A DNA stretch of 39,494 nt from Condylostoma magnum (Eukaryota > Ciliophora > Heterotrichea > Heterotrichida > Condylostomatidae): assembly GCA_920105805.1 (NCBI GenBank), contig CAKKTI010000181.1, positions 1 to 39,494 on the forward strand, written 5' to 3'. Numbering within the stretch: the stretch's first letter is position 1; the number at the start of each line of letters is the position of its first letter. Of this stretch, positions 1 to 9,746 are shown piece by piece. Under the pieces are notes generated by a model. The model was not told the origin of the DNA. It searched no databases and was given only the letters and a program-made list of their open reading frames with translations. The position numbers were made by a program, and so were the translations under genes.

Positions 1-1611
1 ATGTGTAGCTATTCTTACTATCCTCACGCCCTTCAATGCCAGAAAATCAGGAGCTTGGTATTAGTTAAAGATACTTCACGGGATAAGATCTCCGGACTGC
101 TGGGTTGATTGATTTTGAATCCCTCCTTCAAATGAAACCTATATTGCACATAACACCTCAGGCATTCCTTAGTTTAAGTTTCCTAATGGGCCCAAAAGCA
201 CAAAGATTTCATGGCCTGGAGCATCGCTTAGTAGTAAAAGGTCATCAGGTGAGTTCTTGTAGTGGGAAGCTACGAAAAGGGACTGAATTCTGTATAAAAA
301 CAGCTCACTTGCATTTTTATAGCTTAGTAACGTAGATTTATTAACGTGGTATAAACTGCATTCTTGTGGGTGAGGAGGGGAGTGCTTTATTTCATATGTT
401 AGTGTAGCACTTAGGCATAAAAAGTTCATTAGTCATTCTTCTATAGGATCTTGATTTCCGTATCTAATTGGACTTTGCATTTAAATCTAGTTCAAATTTC
501 TGTTTTTAAAGCTTTAGAATAGTTTTAGGCTTAAAGATCTCCCAGTACCTTCGTAACCGTGTACAGTAGAGGATATTAGCACTGGAAAATTGCCTATAAG
601 GGACTTGACTACAGGCAAAGGAATAGCAGCTGCTTCATCAATCGCTAAGAAATCTGTATGCAGGTACTTTTAGGTGCTTTCTATATATCTTACATTTTAC
701 AAGTGGGAAGACTGTATCTTTACCTCTGTTATGTTACCTTATGATTTGGTTATACTAATGTCTTAGTACTTTAACTCTTATAGTCCTGTAAGCAAGAATT
801 AGAAGACTATTTGTACATTTTGTATAGAAGGAGCAGTTATTAGGATTTAACTGTAGCCGTTTTATACAGCACCAGATAAGGCCAAACCCATCGCTGCTGA
901 TTTCCCCCTGCCTCTGCCTGCAGTTAAGCCTATTATAGGGTTGTGTTTGCTACTCAAATCATCCAGTATACGCATAAGAGCCTCAGCTTAGTCTTTTGTT
1001 TTCGCACATTTAATCAAGGAGCCAATTGGAACCACTTCTTATAGCTCTTGTTAAAGCTCTGTTAAATCATCAGTTTATTATATAAAAGCAGTCTTGTTTT
1101 TAGCTGTCAGTGGCTGATTTTCAAGCTTGTCATTTAGTATGTAAAAATTAGGGCATTTGAGGAAAGATAGTATAAACCTTCTATTGAATACAGGAGTAAT
1201 GCTTTAGTAGTTCTAAGTAACAAATCTCTTGTGGGAGTCCATTCTAATACTTTCAAGCTCATTAATACTAGTAATTTACGGCATTGCAAATATAACACAT
1301 CCTCCCCCTTATACAGTCTCAACCAATCTACACAAGTGGTTTGGTGTCAAAGCCTCAAAATCACATATAATCAGTATATCAAATGTCTGTCCAAGTATCT
1401 TATGACTACTCTAGTACATAATATACGTTACTTTATACCTTTTCTTTTCCAATGCTACTGAATTCCCTGCTTTTTTCCCACATACAAGTACTTTCTACCC
1501 ATCAAACCACTATACAACATCTCCAACCGCCTTTAATGCATTTCCTCCTAAAATCATAAAAGCGATCCTATGGTTAGACAATTTGGCCGCTTATATTTCC
1601 TCTTCCATCAT
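1..1611 (-). CDS. NAT10: RNA cytidine acetyltransferase NAT10/Kre33, N-terminal two thirds (runs off the left edge)
   Basis: ATP-dependent acetyltransferase that makes N4-acetylcytidine in 18S rRNA and tRNA in the nucleolus. Seen: Met start at 1611 (MMEEEIQ), a TmcA-like N-terminal domain (ICDFEALTPNHL, TVQGGG), a Walker A motif GRGRGKSAA near residue 230, the helicase Walker B region IDEAAAIPLP near residue 323, STVHGYEGTGRSLSLKL, and the family block VASHYKNSPDDLLLLSDAPG. The window ends inside the GNAT domain (VRIATH). Two TGA codons fall on family Trp positions (EEW-LMNFL and LIPW-SI), and many TAA/TAG codons read as Gln. The N-terminus is shorter than the human protein. It lies 39 bp downstream of CIAPIN1 on the same strand. 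Identification is very secure; the C-terminus is outside the window. Confidence 0.95.
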
Positions 1612-1650
1612 TAAATCCCTTATAACCCTTTATATAAAAAATTACCTAAT

Positions 1651-2304
1651 TCAAAGATCTATTACAACCCGACCGGATTTAACAGTTGCTACTCCTTCCT
1701 CGGCTGTTGCTGCTTTTTCTACACTTGGGGGATTTGCTGGGTCATAAGCAGGCAGTCCTCTATATGGACATCCTTCGCATCTAAACGCGTCTCCTAGGTG
1801 ACAACGTCCACAGGCGGATGACTTCACCTCCCCTGGGTTCTAATCCTCTGCTCTTCCACAATTACAGTTTTTGCATGGGGTCGGCTTGCTCATACAGTCA
1901 CCCTCAGAACCCAGTTTCTTGTACTCCTCGTCCTGTTACAGCAAAAGCTACTCATCTACCACCTTAGTCTACTATACTTATATAGAACTAGTACTTTGAG
2001 GCTTTCTCGCAAAAATCCCTTCCTATGTTTGGCTGATTTCTGTAAATCCTGAAAAAATCATCACACGGCGGAACTTCTTGAAGTCATTTTCCTGTATATT
2101 TGGTATCTGTATGCTAAAAGAACCGTTTGATTGTAGCTTTGCTATCAGTCTTTCCAGAAAATTGCGGTTGATAAAGTTAGTACAGGTATAATCCATAGTG
2201 ATTGATTCAAAACAGCAGTCCGGAGCATTGGATTCACCTTCAATGAACTGTTCGGGAGTTAACTCTTGCTCACTTTATACTTCTTGTGTTATTTTAAGGG
2301 ACAT
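1651..2304 (-). CDS. CIAPIN1: Anamorsin/Dre2, cytosolic Fe-S cluster assembly protein
   Basis: Electron-transfer partner of the diflavin reductase in early cytosolic iron-sulfur cluster assembly. 217 aa from the only plausible Met. The two C-terminal cluster motifs are intact: C137 with C144-x2-C147-x-C149 for the 2Fe-2S cluster, and C165-x2-C168-x7-C176-x2-C179 for the second cluster, embedded in the signature [16 protein letters not shown]. The N-terminal methyltransferase-like domain is much shorter than in the human protein (312 aa). The gene ends in TGA at 1651-1653. The last stop-type sense codon before it is the TAG in EDQNPG, about 60 codons upstream, which fits termination that depends on nearness to the mRNA end. 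It lies between TBC1D23-like and NAT10 on the same strand with spacers of 51 and 39 bp. Confidence 0.95.
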
Positions 2305-2355
2305 TTTCTAATTTATAATAAAAAATATGCCAAAAGGTTTAATAATTAGTAGATA

Positions 2356-4161
2356 TCATTCCTTGTGCTTTTTAATCTTCTCATAATTACTTTGTATAAT
2401 GCTCACACATCTCTTTATCTCGGATGCGTCTAGAATGATAGCTTTAAAGTTTTGGGAGGTGTCTCTAAATACAAATTTCAATGCTAATTCATTCTTCACT
2501 CTTCTCACTTGTTTTATACCGCTTAAACTGTAGTCTAAGATAACAAAACTGATAGGGTCATCTTCATTTTGGCTGTTAATGAAATCGTAGGATGTAATTA
2601 CTAGTATACTGTACTGATTCACAACAAGTCAGTAGTAATTAACGTCGGTGTTCTCAAGTTTTATCCTAAACTGCTCAGTGAGGGAATTATTAGCAAGCAG
2701 TTGCAAATCAGAGTGAGTAAAGTACTTTCTTAGACTTGATAGCTTCAAGGCCTAGTCAACTTACCATATAACTGGATTCTGGGAGTTAGATCTTATTAGA
2801 TTTGGTATAATATGAGTAATTTTATGCACTCCTTTGGTCAGATTTGAAAGTCCTTTATGTCATAGTCCACTAATTGACGTACTTTTGGAGCAAATTCTGC
2901 ATAAAGATTAGTTGTGATTTTAGATGACTAGATTGCTCTATACTGCAATTTAATGACATTCTTAGTAACCACCTCTTAGGATGCTTATATGCTTGAATCC
3001 TTTTCTAATGAAATCTTAGGTGATTAATGTAAGGAAATCATCTTCTTCGTCGTTCTCCCCAGTCTGGCTCATAAAACACATGTGAAAAACCCCTGATAAG
3101 CCAATGAATTAGTCAGAGTAGATGCTAAGGTCAGGATTTTGTCTATAGAAGTGACGGTTAATTTATACAGAGTTAGGAAGATACCCTTGTTCCATATCTT
3201 CAGCACTTCTGCAATCTATTAATAAAAGCTTTAAATTCGTTATTTTGTATCGGCATCACTGGCACTAGTCACTCTCACAAGTACACATGGTTTGATTAGA
3301 GTAGCAATTGTTAAGAACTTAGTGAGGATTTATTTATAGAAATTTACAGTTTTAGTATAAATATGGTATTTCATGGTGTAAATTAGTTATTTCTATTATT
3401 GTATCTAGTACTGACTCCGGAGTCTACTGTAATAAAGAGTCACAGTGTGCTATTATCTCTCTTAATTACTCATCAGAATATACAGTAATATCTTGTATAA
3501 TTTTAGCGATTTGACTTAATTCTGACTTCAGTATCTATTATCTGTGAAATATTAGCAAACTAACGGAAAAAAAGGTTATAATATATTAGGCTCTTGTTTG
3601 TAGAAAGTATTACCATAATTCAACTAAAATCTCTATGTCATTTATTTTGTTAGAAAACGCAGTTAGTAGTCAGGATGTGGCAAAATATTATGGCTTTATC
3701 TAGCTTTGCTTTATATGAAAGTACAAAATAGGATCAAAATACTTTAAAAGTTGCTTCATAATATGAAAATTCACTTTAAGTTTAAAGAACTCGTTGTCTT
3801 AGTAAAGTTAATTGGAAAAGTACTACATAAAGCTAACAAACATTCTATACATTTGGTCAAATCGGTTATTATTTAACCCTAAAATTACAAATACACTACA
3901 TATTTCATTTAATCCTTACTTATAGGTTATGTTGTATTGTTTACAGTAGCAAGTAAGCATTTTTTCAAGAGTGATTTTATCTTTACTTGATAATCAATCA
4001 TTTCTAGTTCTTCGTACATCAGTTGTTATTATGTTTTAGTTTTGAAGATCTAGTTTGATATTAAAGTCGCACTCAATTGGCTGTGGAAGGTCAAGTAATT
4101 CAAAAAATTACCAAGTTATCTACTTTTGGAAAATTTTATTAAGTATTCTCTTCACATCCAT
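2356..4161 (-). CDS. TBC plus rhodanese-domain protein, TBC1D23-like Golgi trafficking factor
   Basis: 601 aa. The N-terminal TBC (Rab-GAP-type) domain shows DVRRTRNDW, KITLEKMLTCYCKQYNITY and the hallmark YKQGLNEIC, then ATSWLLTAFSNK. The Trp in the last block is encoded by TGA and is a standard TBC Trp. A short Cys cluster (CTCESDQCQWC) precedes a rhodanese-like domain (IDCRSAEDMEQGYLPNS near residue 320, ILRGGYQEC near 400). The C-terminal 150 residues may be the TBC1D23-type PH-like domain. TBC1D23 tethers endosome-derived vesicles at the trans-Golgi; its TBC domain is catalytically dead. The Arg-finger region here is only loosely kept, so GAP activity is doubtful. Ends in TGA (KKHKE). 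The last 88 codons contain no sense TAA/TAG/TGA. Starts 145 bp head-to-head from the next gene. Confidence 0.88.
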
Positions 4162-4306
4162 TTTAATTATTTACTAAAAGCTGATGATAATGGAAGCATA
4201 TGCATAATTGTGTCCTTTATACTGTAATTATTATATCAAGCTTACAATTTATTAACACAGATTTAATAAACATCAGAGTCTAATAACACTCTTATATGCA
4301 AATAAA
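4162..4306. promoter_or_regulatory. Divergent intergenic spacer, presumed bidirectional promoter
   Basis: AT-rich 145-bp spacer between the start codons of the TBC1D23-like gene (minus) and the basic protein gene (plus). No TATA box or other element can be called with confidence; the role is inferred from gene arrangement only. Confidence 0.3.
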
Positions 4307-4822
4307 ATGGATATATACAGATCTCTATACCGTCAAGCAAGAAGAAAATTTGTACAAAGCAGTACTAAATCCAAACAACATACAGCATATAGCCGCTACA
4401 GACTAATGTTTATAGCGAATTCAGTAAAGTAAGGAGAAAAAGTTCTCCCAGACATAACTCCAACAGAAGAACCACGTAAATAAAAGAATTCCAACTCCCC
4501 AGAAAAGTTTTACATAAGCCCAGAGAAGCGAGAAAATCTTTTAAAGAATCCCTAAAACGATGAAAGAAAAAACATAAAATCCAAGGATCACAGACACAGA
4601 TTAAAGCTTATCAGACAAAGCAGTAATAGCATGATACAGCGTAGCTACTATTAATAGTCATACCAGCAAGTAGTCTCCAAAGGACTAAAAAAGCTAGTAA
4701 GACGCTGCAACTCTGTAATAAAGGAAAACAAGAAATCCCAAGCCAAAACCCGTGTATCAATACAAAGACTCACTAGCAATATATCTTCAATATCAAATGA
4801 CCTGTCTAAATCCTTTAATTAA
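4307..4822 (+). CDS. Basic, Ser/Lys/Arg-rich protein of unknown function
   Basis: 171 aa with TAA taken as stop. It starts MDIYRSLYRQARRKF and is rich in Lys, Arg, Ser and Gln (KSKDHRHRLKL, KKLVRRCNSVIKENKK). There is no signal peptide, membrane segment or recognised domain. The composition suggests a nucleic-acid-binding or cytoskeletal protein, but this is only inference. The stop at 4820-4822 and the stop of the convergent NAXE gene share the palindrome TTAATTAA. If only TGA ended translation, the frame would run almost 240 bases antisense into NAXE, so the TAA is preferred. The reading is supported mainly by its good start context and by composition unlike the spacer; no homolog was recognised. 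Confidence 0.6.
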
Positions 4823-5480
4823 TCCTAACAAATTGATTACATCCTTGATACTCCGGCAATTCTATTCCAAATTCTTATAAAATAGCAGGTGGTACAAATC
4901 TCCCTCCTACATAATGAACTCCGTTAAAATTCTAAGCACATAGTTTAGGCGCAGTCAGTGAAACTAACATACTTGGCTCAATTCCTTATTACCCAACATT
5001 CCCTTACTCCACATCCCATCCAGAAGGCACGTCAATAGATACTACAGGCTTCTAAGTCTCCTTTATATCTCTGATTATCTAGTCAAACGGAGCCCTTATT
5101 GCCCCTTTAAAGGAAAACCCGAAAATAGCGTCAATTATAAGGTCAAATTGGTCATAATTAGGTTTAGATGTGTGTACTGGGATTGATAGGTTTTCACACT
5201 GTGTTATCAGGTTTAAATAAAGCTGGTTTTATGTCGGTTTAGGGTAAAAGATTTCAGTATGAAATCCAAAATGCTCGAGATGCCTTGCTGCTACAAGGCC
5301 GTCTCCTCCATTATTACCTGGACCACATACTATTAAAGCCGAACTTTTTTAGAACTCGTTAAAAATTGATTAAGCTACTGAGAGACCAGCCAATTCCATA
5401 AGCTAGTCTACAGAGAATCCCAAAACACCCATAAGTCTTTGGTCAACTAGTTAAGCTGCTTCTTGGGCCAAAAAAGACAT
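4815..5480 (-). CDS. NAXE: NAD(P)H-hydrate epimerase (YjeF_N family)
   Basis: Metabolite-repair enzyme that interconverts R- and S-epimers of hydrated NAD(P)H so the dehydratase can restore NAD(P)H. 221 aa. Family motifs in order: [34 protein letters not shown] near residues 51-68, [41 protein letters not shown] and [12 protein letters not shown]. The reading ends [11 protein letters not shown], which is where family members end. Ignoring this TAA adds only 15 unrelated residues before a TGA at 4770. No targeting peptide precedes the conserved domain, because the start Met sits at its edge. The start lies 5 bp from the divergent PMPCB start and the stop overlaps the convergent neighbour by 8 bp. 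Confidence 0.93.
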
Positions 5481-5485
5481 TAAAT
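5481..5485. promoter_or_regulatory. 5-bp gap between divergent start codons (NAXE and PMPCB)
   Basis: Only five bases separate the two start codons. In both proteins the Met is fixed by conserved downstream sequence: the epimerase domain edge on one side, the mitochondrial presequence on the other. Promoter elements and 5' leaders must therefore lie inside the opposite coding region, or a leader exon lies elsewhere. Inference from coordinates. Confidence 0.4.
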
Positions 5486-6964
5486 ATGATAAAATCAATC
5501 CAAAGAGCCTCATCAAGGGTTGTAGGTAATCCTTCCCTCAATGCGTTACATTATGCACAGGATAACACATAGTTTAGTAAGGCAAGGTTGATCAATCATG
5601 GAGAGTTAGAAACTGGAGAAGTGCCAGAGGCATTGAAGTACTCCAGACCTTGCGAAATCTCAAGCATAAGCAACGGAATCAGAGTAGCAACAGAGCCATG
5701 GAAATCCCCAATAGCAACCATAGGAATTACAATAGAGGCAGGGTCTAGAAACGAGACAATCTAAAACACAGGTGTAGCGCATTTCCTAGAGCATGTAAAT
5801 TTCAAAGGAAGTTCTAAAAGATCACGAGTAAAGCTAGAATCGGATGTAGAGAACATAGGTGGAAATTTAAATGCATATACATCCAGAGAAACAACACTTT
5901 ACTAATTACAAGTGTTCCCAGATTAAATTGAAGCCGCATTTGATATACTAAGTGATATGCTGCTAAACTCAAAGCATGAAGAATCTGCGGTTAATCAAGA
6001 ACGAGATGTTATATTGAGGGAAGCCTAGGAAGTAGAGGCAGATACTAGGGAGATGGTACTAGAAAACGTGCATTATACTGCATATAGAGACCATATAATC
6101 GGGCAGCCTATATTAGGAAACAGAGATTCTATAATGAGAATTAACAGGAATGATATAAAACAGTTTGTAGATACACATTATATAGCTCCTAGAATAATAA
6201 TTGCCGGTGCAGGGAATGTAGAACATCAATAAGTGCTAGATTTATCTGAAAAATACTTTGGAAAAGTACCAAAATCTTCTAATTATTAAGTTGTGGGAGA
6301 AGAGACTCCTATATTCACAGGATCTCAGGTATAGATAAGAGATGATGATGTAGATTTGGCACATATGGGAATATTTTACGAGGCACCGTCGTGGAAGCAT
6401 GAGGACTACTGGGCATTCCTTATACTACAGCGTATTATGGGAGACTATGTTCCCTCTAGAGACTCTATAATAAACCACCCTCATTTACAATACAATCACT
6501 TACATACTTATCTAGGGGAAATTGAGGATTTGGGGAAACATGAGTGTTTATACATCCCGTACAAAGACACTGGGCTTTTTGGCCATTATGCCAGTTCTAC
6601 TGATATGAGTGCATTCTGGGCCCCAGCTGGGTGCTTGAAGGCTACCAGAAGGGCAACTGGGTATGTTATGGACTCTGAGTTGTTTAGAGCCAGGAATAAG
6701 TTGTACCATGAGTTGATGTAGATTGAGAACGGAAGTGATGTTGTATAGAATCTAGGAGCACAGCTGCTGTATATGGGAAGGAGGGTTACAAGGGCTGAAA
6801 TAGCAGCAAGGCTTGCGGCTTTAGATCCCAGGTATTTAGAGAAAGTATATGCTAAGTGGCTATGGGACTGCGAGCTGGCCTTGGCGTTCTATGGACCAAT
6901 TTTTTTGAATGTTAGAATGTACGGGATTTGGAGAGGGTATACTAATGCCAGCAACCAAGTATAG
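5486..6964 (+). CDS. PMPCB: Mitochondrial processing peptidase beta subunit (M16B)
   Basis: Zinc metallopeptidase subunit that removes presequences from imported mitochondrial proteins. 492 aa, close to the usual 480-490. The N-terminus ([13 protein letters not shown]) is a typical Arg-rich presequence. The inverted zinc motif is intact (H99-F-L-E102-H103 in [13 protein letters not shown]), and the downstream acidic helix reads [15 protein letters not shown], where TAG gives the conserved Gln. LYQLQVFPDQIEAAF and [13 protein letters not shown] are also typical. The C-terminal half keeps the M16 fold ([33 protein letters not shown]). The stop is taken as TAG 6962-6964 because homologs end here, base composition changes, and the SART3-like Met follows 67 bp on. 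About 70 codons before it have no stop-type sense codon. Confidence 0.93.
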
Positions 6965-7031
6965 TTAGGGTAAAGTTTGGGTTAAATGGAAAAGTTGCTA
7001 TCAGTGGATTTTCATGGATAATTTTTAGTAA

Positions 7032-9091
7032 ATGGAGTAATTATTGTATTAAGAGGAGTAAAATCCTTAGGATTTGGATTTAAAGCTAGAAATTATTAAA
7101 AATTATAGGGAATAGAATTAGATGGATGAGGCAGGAGCAGCTAGGTAAAGATTTTTGGAAGTTGGGATACCAAAGGAGTAATTTTGATTAGATTGGATTA
7201 CAGATACTTAAAGTGAGTAGATTTGTTTGCTATCCTTTAAGTATAATTATTATCCTTAAATATGTGAGCAATATATACATATAGCTAGAAATAAAGATAA
7301 TGCTATAAATCAGGTATCAAACTATTGTATTGATTTAAGTGTCTGATTAGCTTATTTTTAGTATATTGATGAGTAGTAAAAATAAATCTATGTATAAGAA
7401 ATAATAAAAATACCGTTATAAGGTTTAGAGTAATTTTAATCTGAGTAGAATAACACCATTATTCAATAATCTATTAGAGATAGTTAATTACTCTACAAGA
7501 AATTACAGTTTATTAAGGAATAAATCCAAATGAATAGAGATAATATCAACAATTTGCTGATAAGAAAACTAAATAAAGTAAATGGATATTCTTTAGTAAT
7601 TATAATGGAAAATCTGGTATAATCTTTCCCAGATATACAACAAATCTGAATTTACTATTTTCTGAGAATATGAAAATAAAGTCCAAAGTTTAACAACATC
7701 TGCAAAAGAGCAATAAGGAATATAAAAAACGACTATAACTTATATTTATTCGCAATTTGGTCTTATGAAAAGATACAAAAGTGTAATTAAAGTAACTTCT
7801 ACTCAGGTATATTATCAAAAGCATTATCTGCATAATTTTCCAGTATAAGAGACTGAACCAATATATGATGGCATTTGACACTAAGTTATAAGCGAATGGG
7901 TTAGGATTATGAGTAAATAGCTTAATAAGGAGTTGAATGACTTTAAACTTACTTTCAGCCGGAACATTTACACATTTTACTACTTTTAGCTAAACTGGAT
8001 AACTCATAAGTGTATTTTGATTAAATAACAGAGTAAACCAACAGTTGCGGCTTCTTTTGATAGGAATGAATTAACCACAATATGTCATTATTACAAGACA
8101 AGGATCAGATTAGAAGGTATTATCAATAAGCCTTACTAAACACTACAGATTACTTTGCAGATATAGGGTAATAATGATTAAACTGAGAATACTTAAATGG
8201 TAGTATAGATTAAATACTATACTCACAGTATAAAATCTTTTTATAGGTCAACATTAAAGAAGTAAAGCCCAGGACTAGTAGAAATGAGTAAATTAGTAGA
8301 TTTACAGCCTATTTAAGACCAATATAATAAAACCTACACGAAGACGATCTATTTGAAATAATCTCTCAAGTATAAAAGCCAAAAGCAGTAAGGATAGTCA
8401 AAAACTCTTAAGGCTAATCTAGAGGATTTGCATACATAGACTTTTACTCAGAAAACGACTTAAAGCAAGCAGTTAACTTTTTTAATGGTAGACTACTAGA
8501 AAACAATAAATTATACTGTTAAGTATCAAAACCACCTAAATAAAAGTAAGTTATAATTAGTGAAAGAGATGATTTTACCATATTTGTCAACAATCTTCCA
8601 TTTGATATACATGAATAAGAGTTAAAGCAAATATTAAGTCAATTCGGAGATTTAAGTGACTTAAGACTGGTATATAAAGAGGATGGTAAGTGCAAAGGAT
8701 ACGGATTTGCTGAGTTCTTTGACAGAGATTCTGTAGAAAGGGCCTTGCTGTCATCTACTTAGCAGCTATAAGGTAGAAATATCATACTACAGCGGTAAAA
8801 CTCTAAAAAATAACGACATATACTACACCTTAATAACTTAGAATACAATATAAACGAGTAAAACTTAGTATCGATGTTTGAAGGAGTAAAATATGCGTTT
8901 ATACCAAGAGATTAAGAGGGGAAATCTCGAGGATATGCCTTCCTTGAGTTTTTTACAGAAAAATATATGAAAAGAGTCTAACAGTAAAGAAATATTAAAC
9001 TGAATGATAGATCAGTATCAGTAAAAAAGGCAAAGGTTACAAGAAAACAGGAGAAAAACTTACAAAATTCAGATTTTAAAAATTTATTTGA
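7032..9091 (+). CDS. SART3: SART3/Prp24-like U4/U6 snRNP recycling factor (HAT repeats plus three RRMs)
   Basis: Splicing factor that reanneals U4 and U6 snRNAs. About 685 aa. HAT repeats fill residues 1-400, starting MEQLLYQEEQNPQDLDLKLE, with KEQFWLDWITD, CIDLSVWLAYFQYI, DIQQIWIYYFLRIWKQ and IGQQWLNWEYLNGS. At least eleven HAT Trp are TGA, so standard-code readers miss this half. RRM1 (near 424-505: SRGFAYIDF), RRM2 (513-590: TIFVNNLPF, KGYGFAEF) and RRM3 (595-670: HILHLNNL, SRGYAFLEF) follow. The C-terminal QNSDFKNLF matches the Lsm-binding box that closes Prp24/SART3. After it the frame stays open for about 150 bases antisense to the next gene, with the first TAA at 9237. A TGA at 9089 lies one frame away, so a terminal intron or indel is likely. 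The end given is that TGA. Confidence 0.88.
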
Positions 9092-9102
9092 CTATACAAT
9101 TA

Positions 9103-9729
9103 TTAAAAACTATTATCTGAGATCATGTCAATCAGGGAAAACAACTGATCGTTATACTGTGGCTTTACTTGTCTCTATAGTGGCAAATCGTATTTACTTA
9201 CCTTATTTTCTTTTCTATGTGAATGGCTTCTGTTGCTAAGAGGAGAATGGCTTCTTGAGCTGTTAATCTCTGTTGAAATTTATTATACTGAATTATTTAT
9301 AAAATGCAAGTCATCTTTCAATTATCTTACTTACGAGGCCATATTATTGTTTTAATCAATAGCAAAAGTTTAGTAGTTATCCAATACAGAGTTATCTTGT
9401 ACATCTTCTTCGATTATCTATGTAGCTTTTTCGCATACAGTGGAAACTGTTTACTTTTTTACTTATACTTTTTCATGAAGATTTATTATAAGTTGTTTAT
9501 AGTAAATTTTAGTCTTGTATAACCTTTGTTTGAGTTTGTCATTATCAGTTCTGTATTACCCGCATTTATTTTTGTAATGCTTTATTAAACTATTTATCTT
9601 CCTTTGTAATCGTAAATTCTCCTCAGCATAAAACTTTAATCTTTCTTCATATGTTGCAATTCTTTCCTCATACTCGTAATTTACTGGGTTACCCAAACTA
9701 AGTCTTTGTTTTCTTACTCTTTTATCCAT
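9103..9729 (-). CDS. Coiled-coil protein with Ser/Arg/His-rich tail
   Basis: 208 aa, no recognised family. Residues 18-100 are a strongly charged heptad-like coiled coil (EYEERIATYEERLKFYAEEN, LRLQRKINSLIKHYKNK). Then comes a Gln/Asn-rich stretch, and near residues 160-175 a small SR/SH-rich segment (SSRSHSPLSNRSHSHRKE). The stop is taken as TAA at 9103-9105, directly followed by a second TAA. The frame is otherwise open well into the SART3-like gene on the other strand. It starts 17 bp after the SET gene on the same strand. A structural or scaffolding role is plausible from composition only. Confidence 0.65.
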
Positions 9730-9746
9730 TTTAAATTTTAAACTAT

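Noticed and set aside
5058-5060. Extension of the 4307 plus-strand ORF across NAXE to a TGA near 5058
   Set aside because: The extension is antisense to the well conserved epimerase and has no protein-like features; TAA at 4820 is the simpler end.
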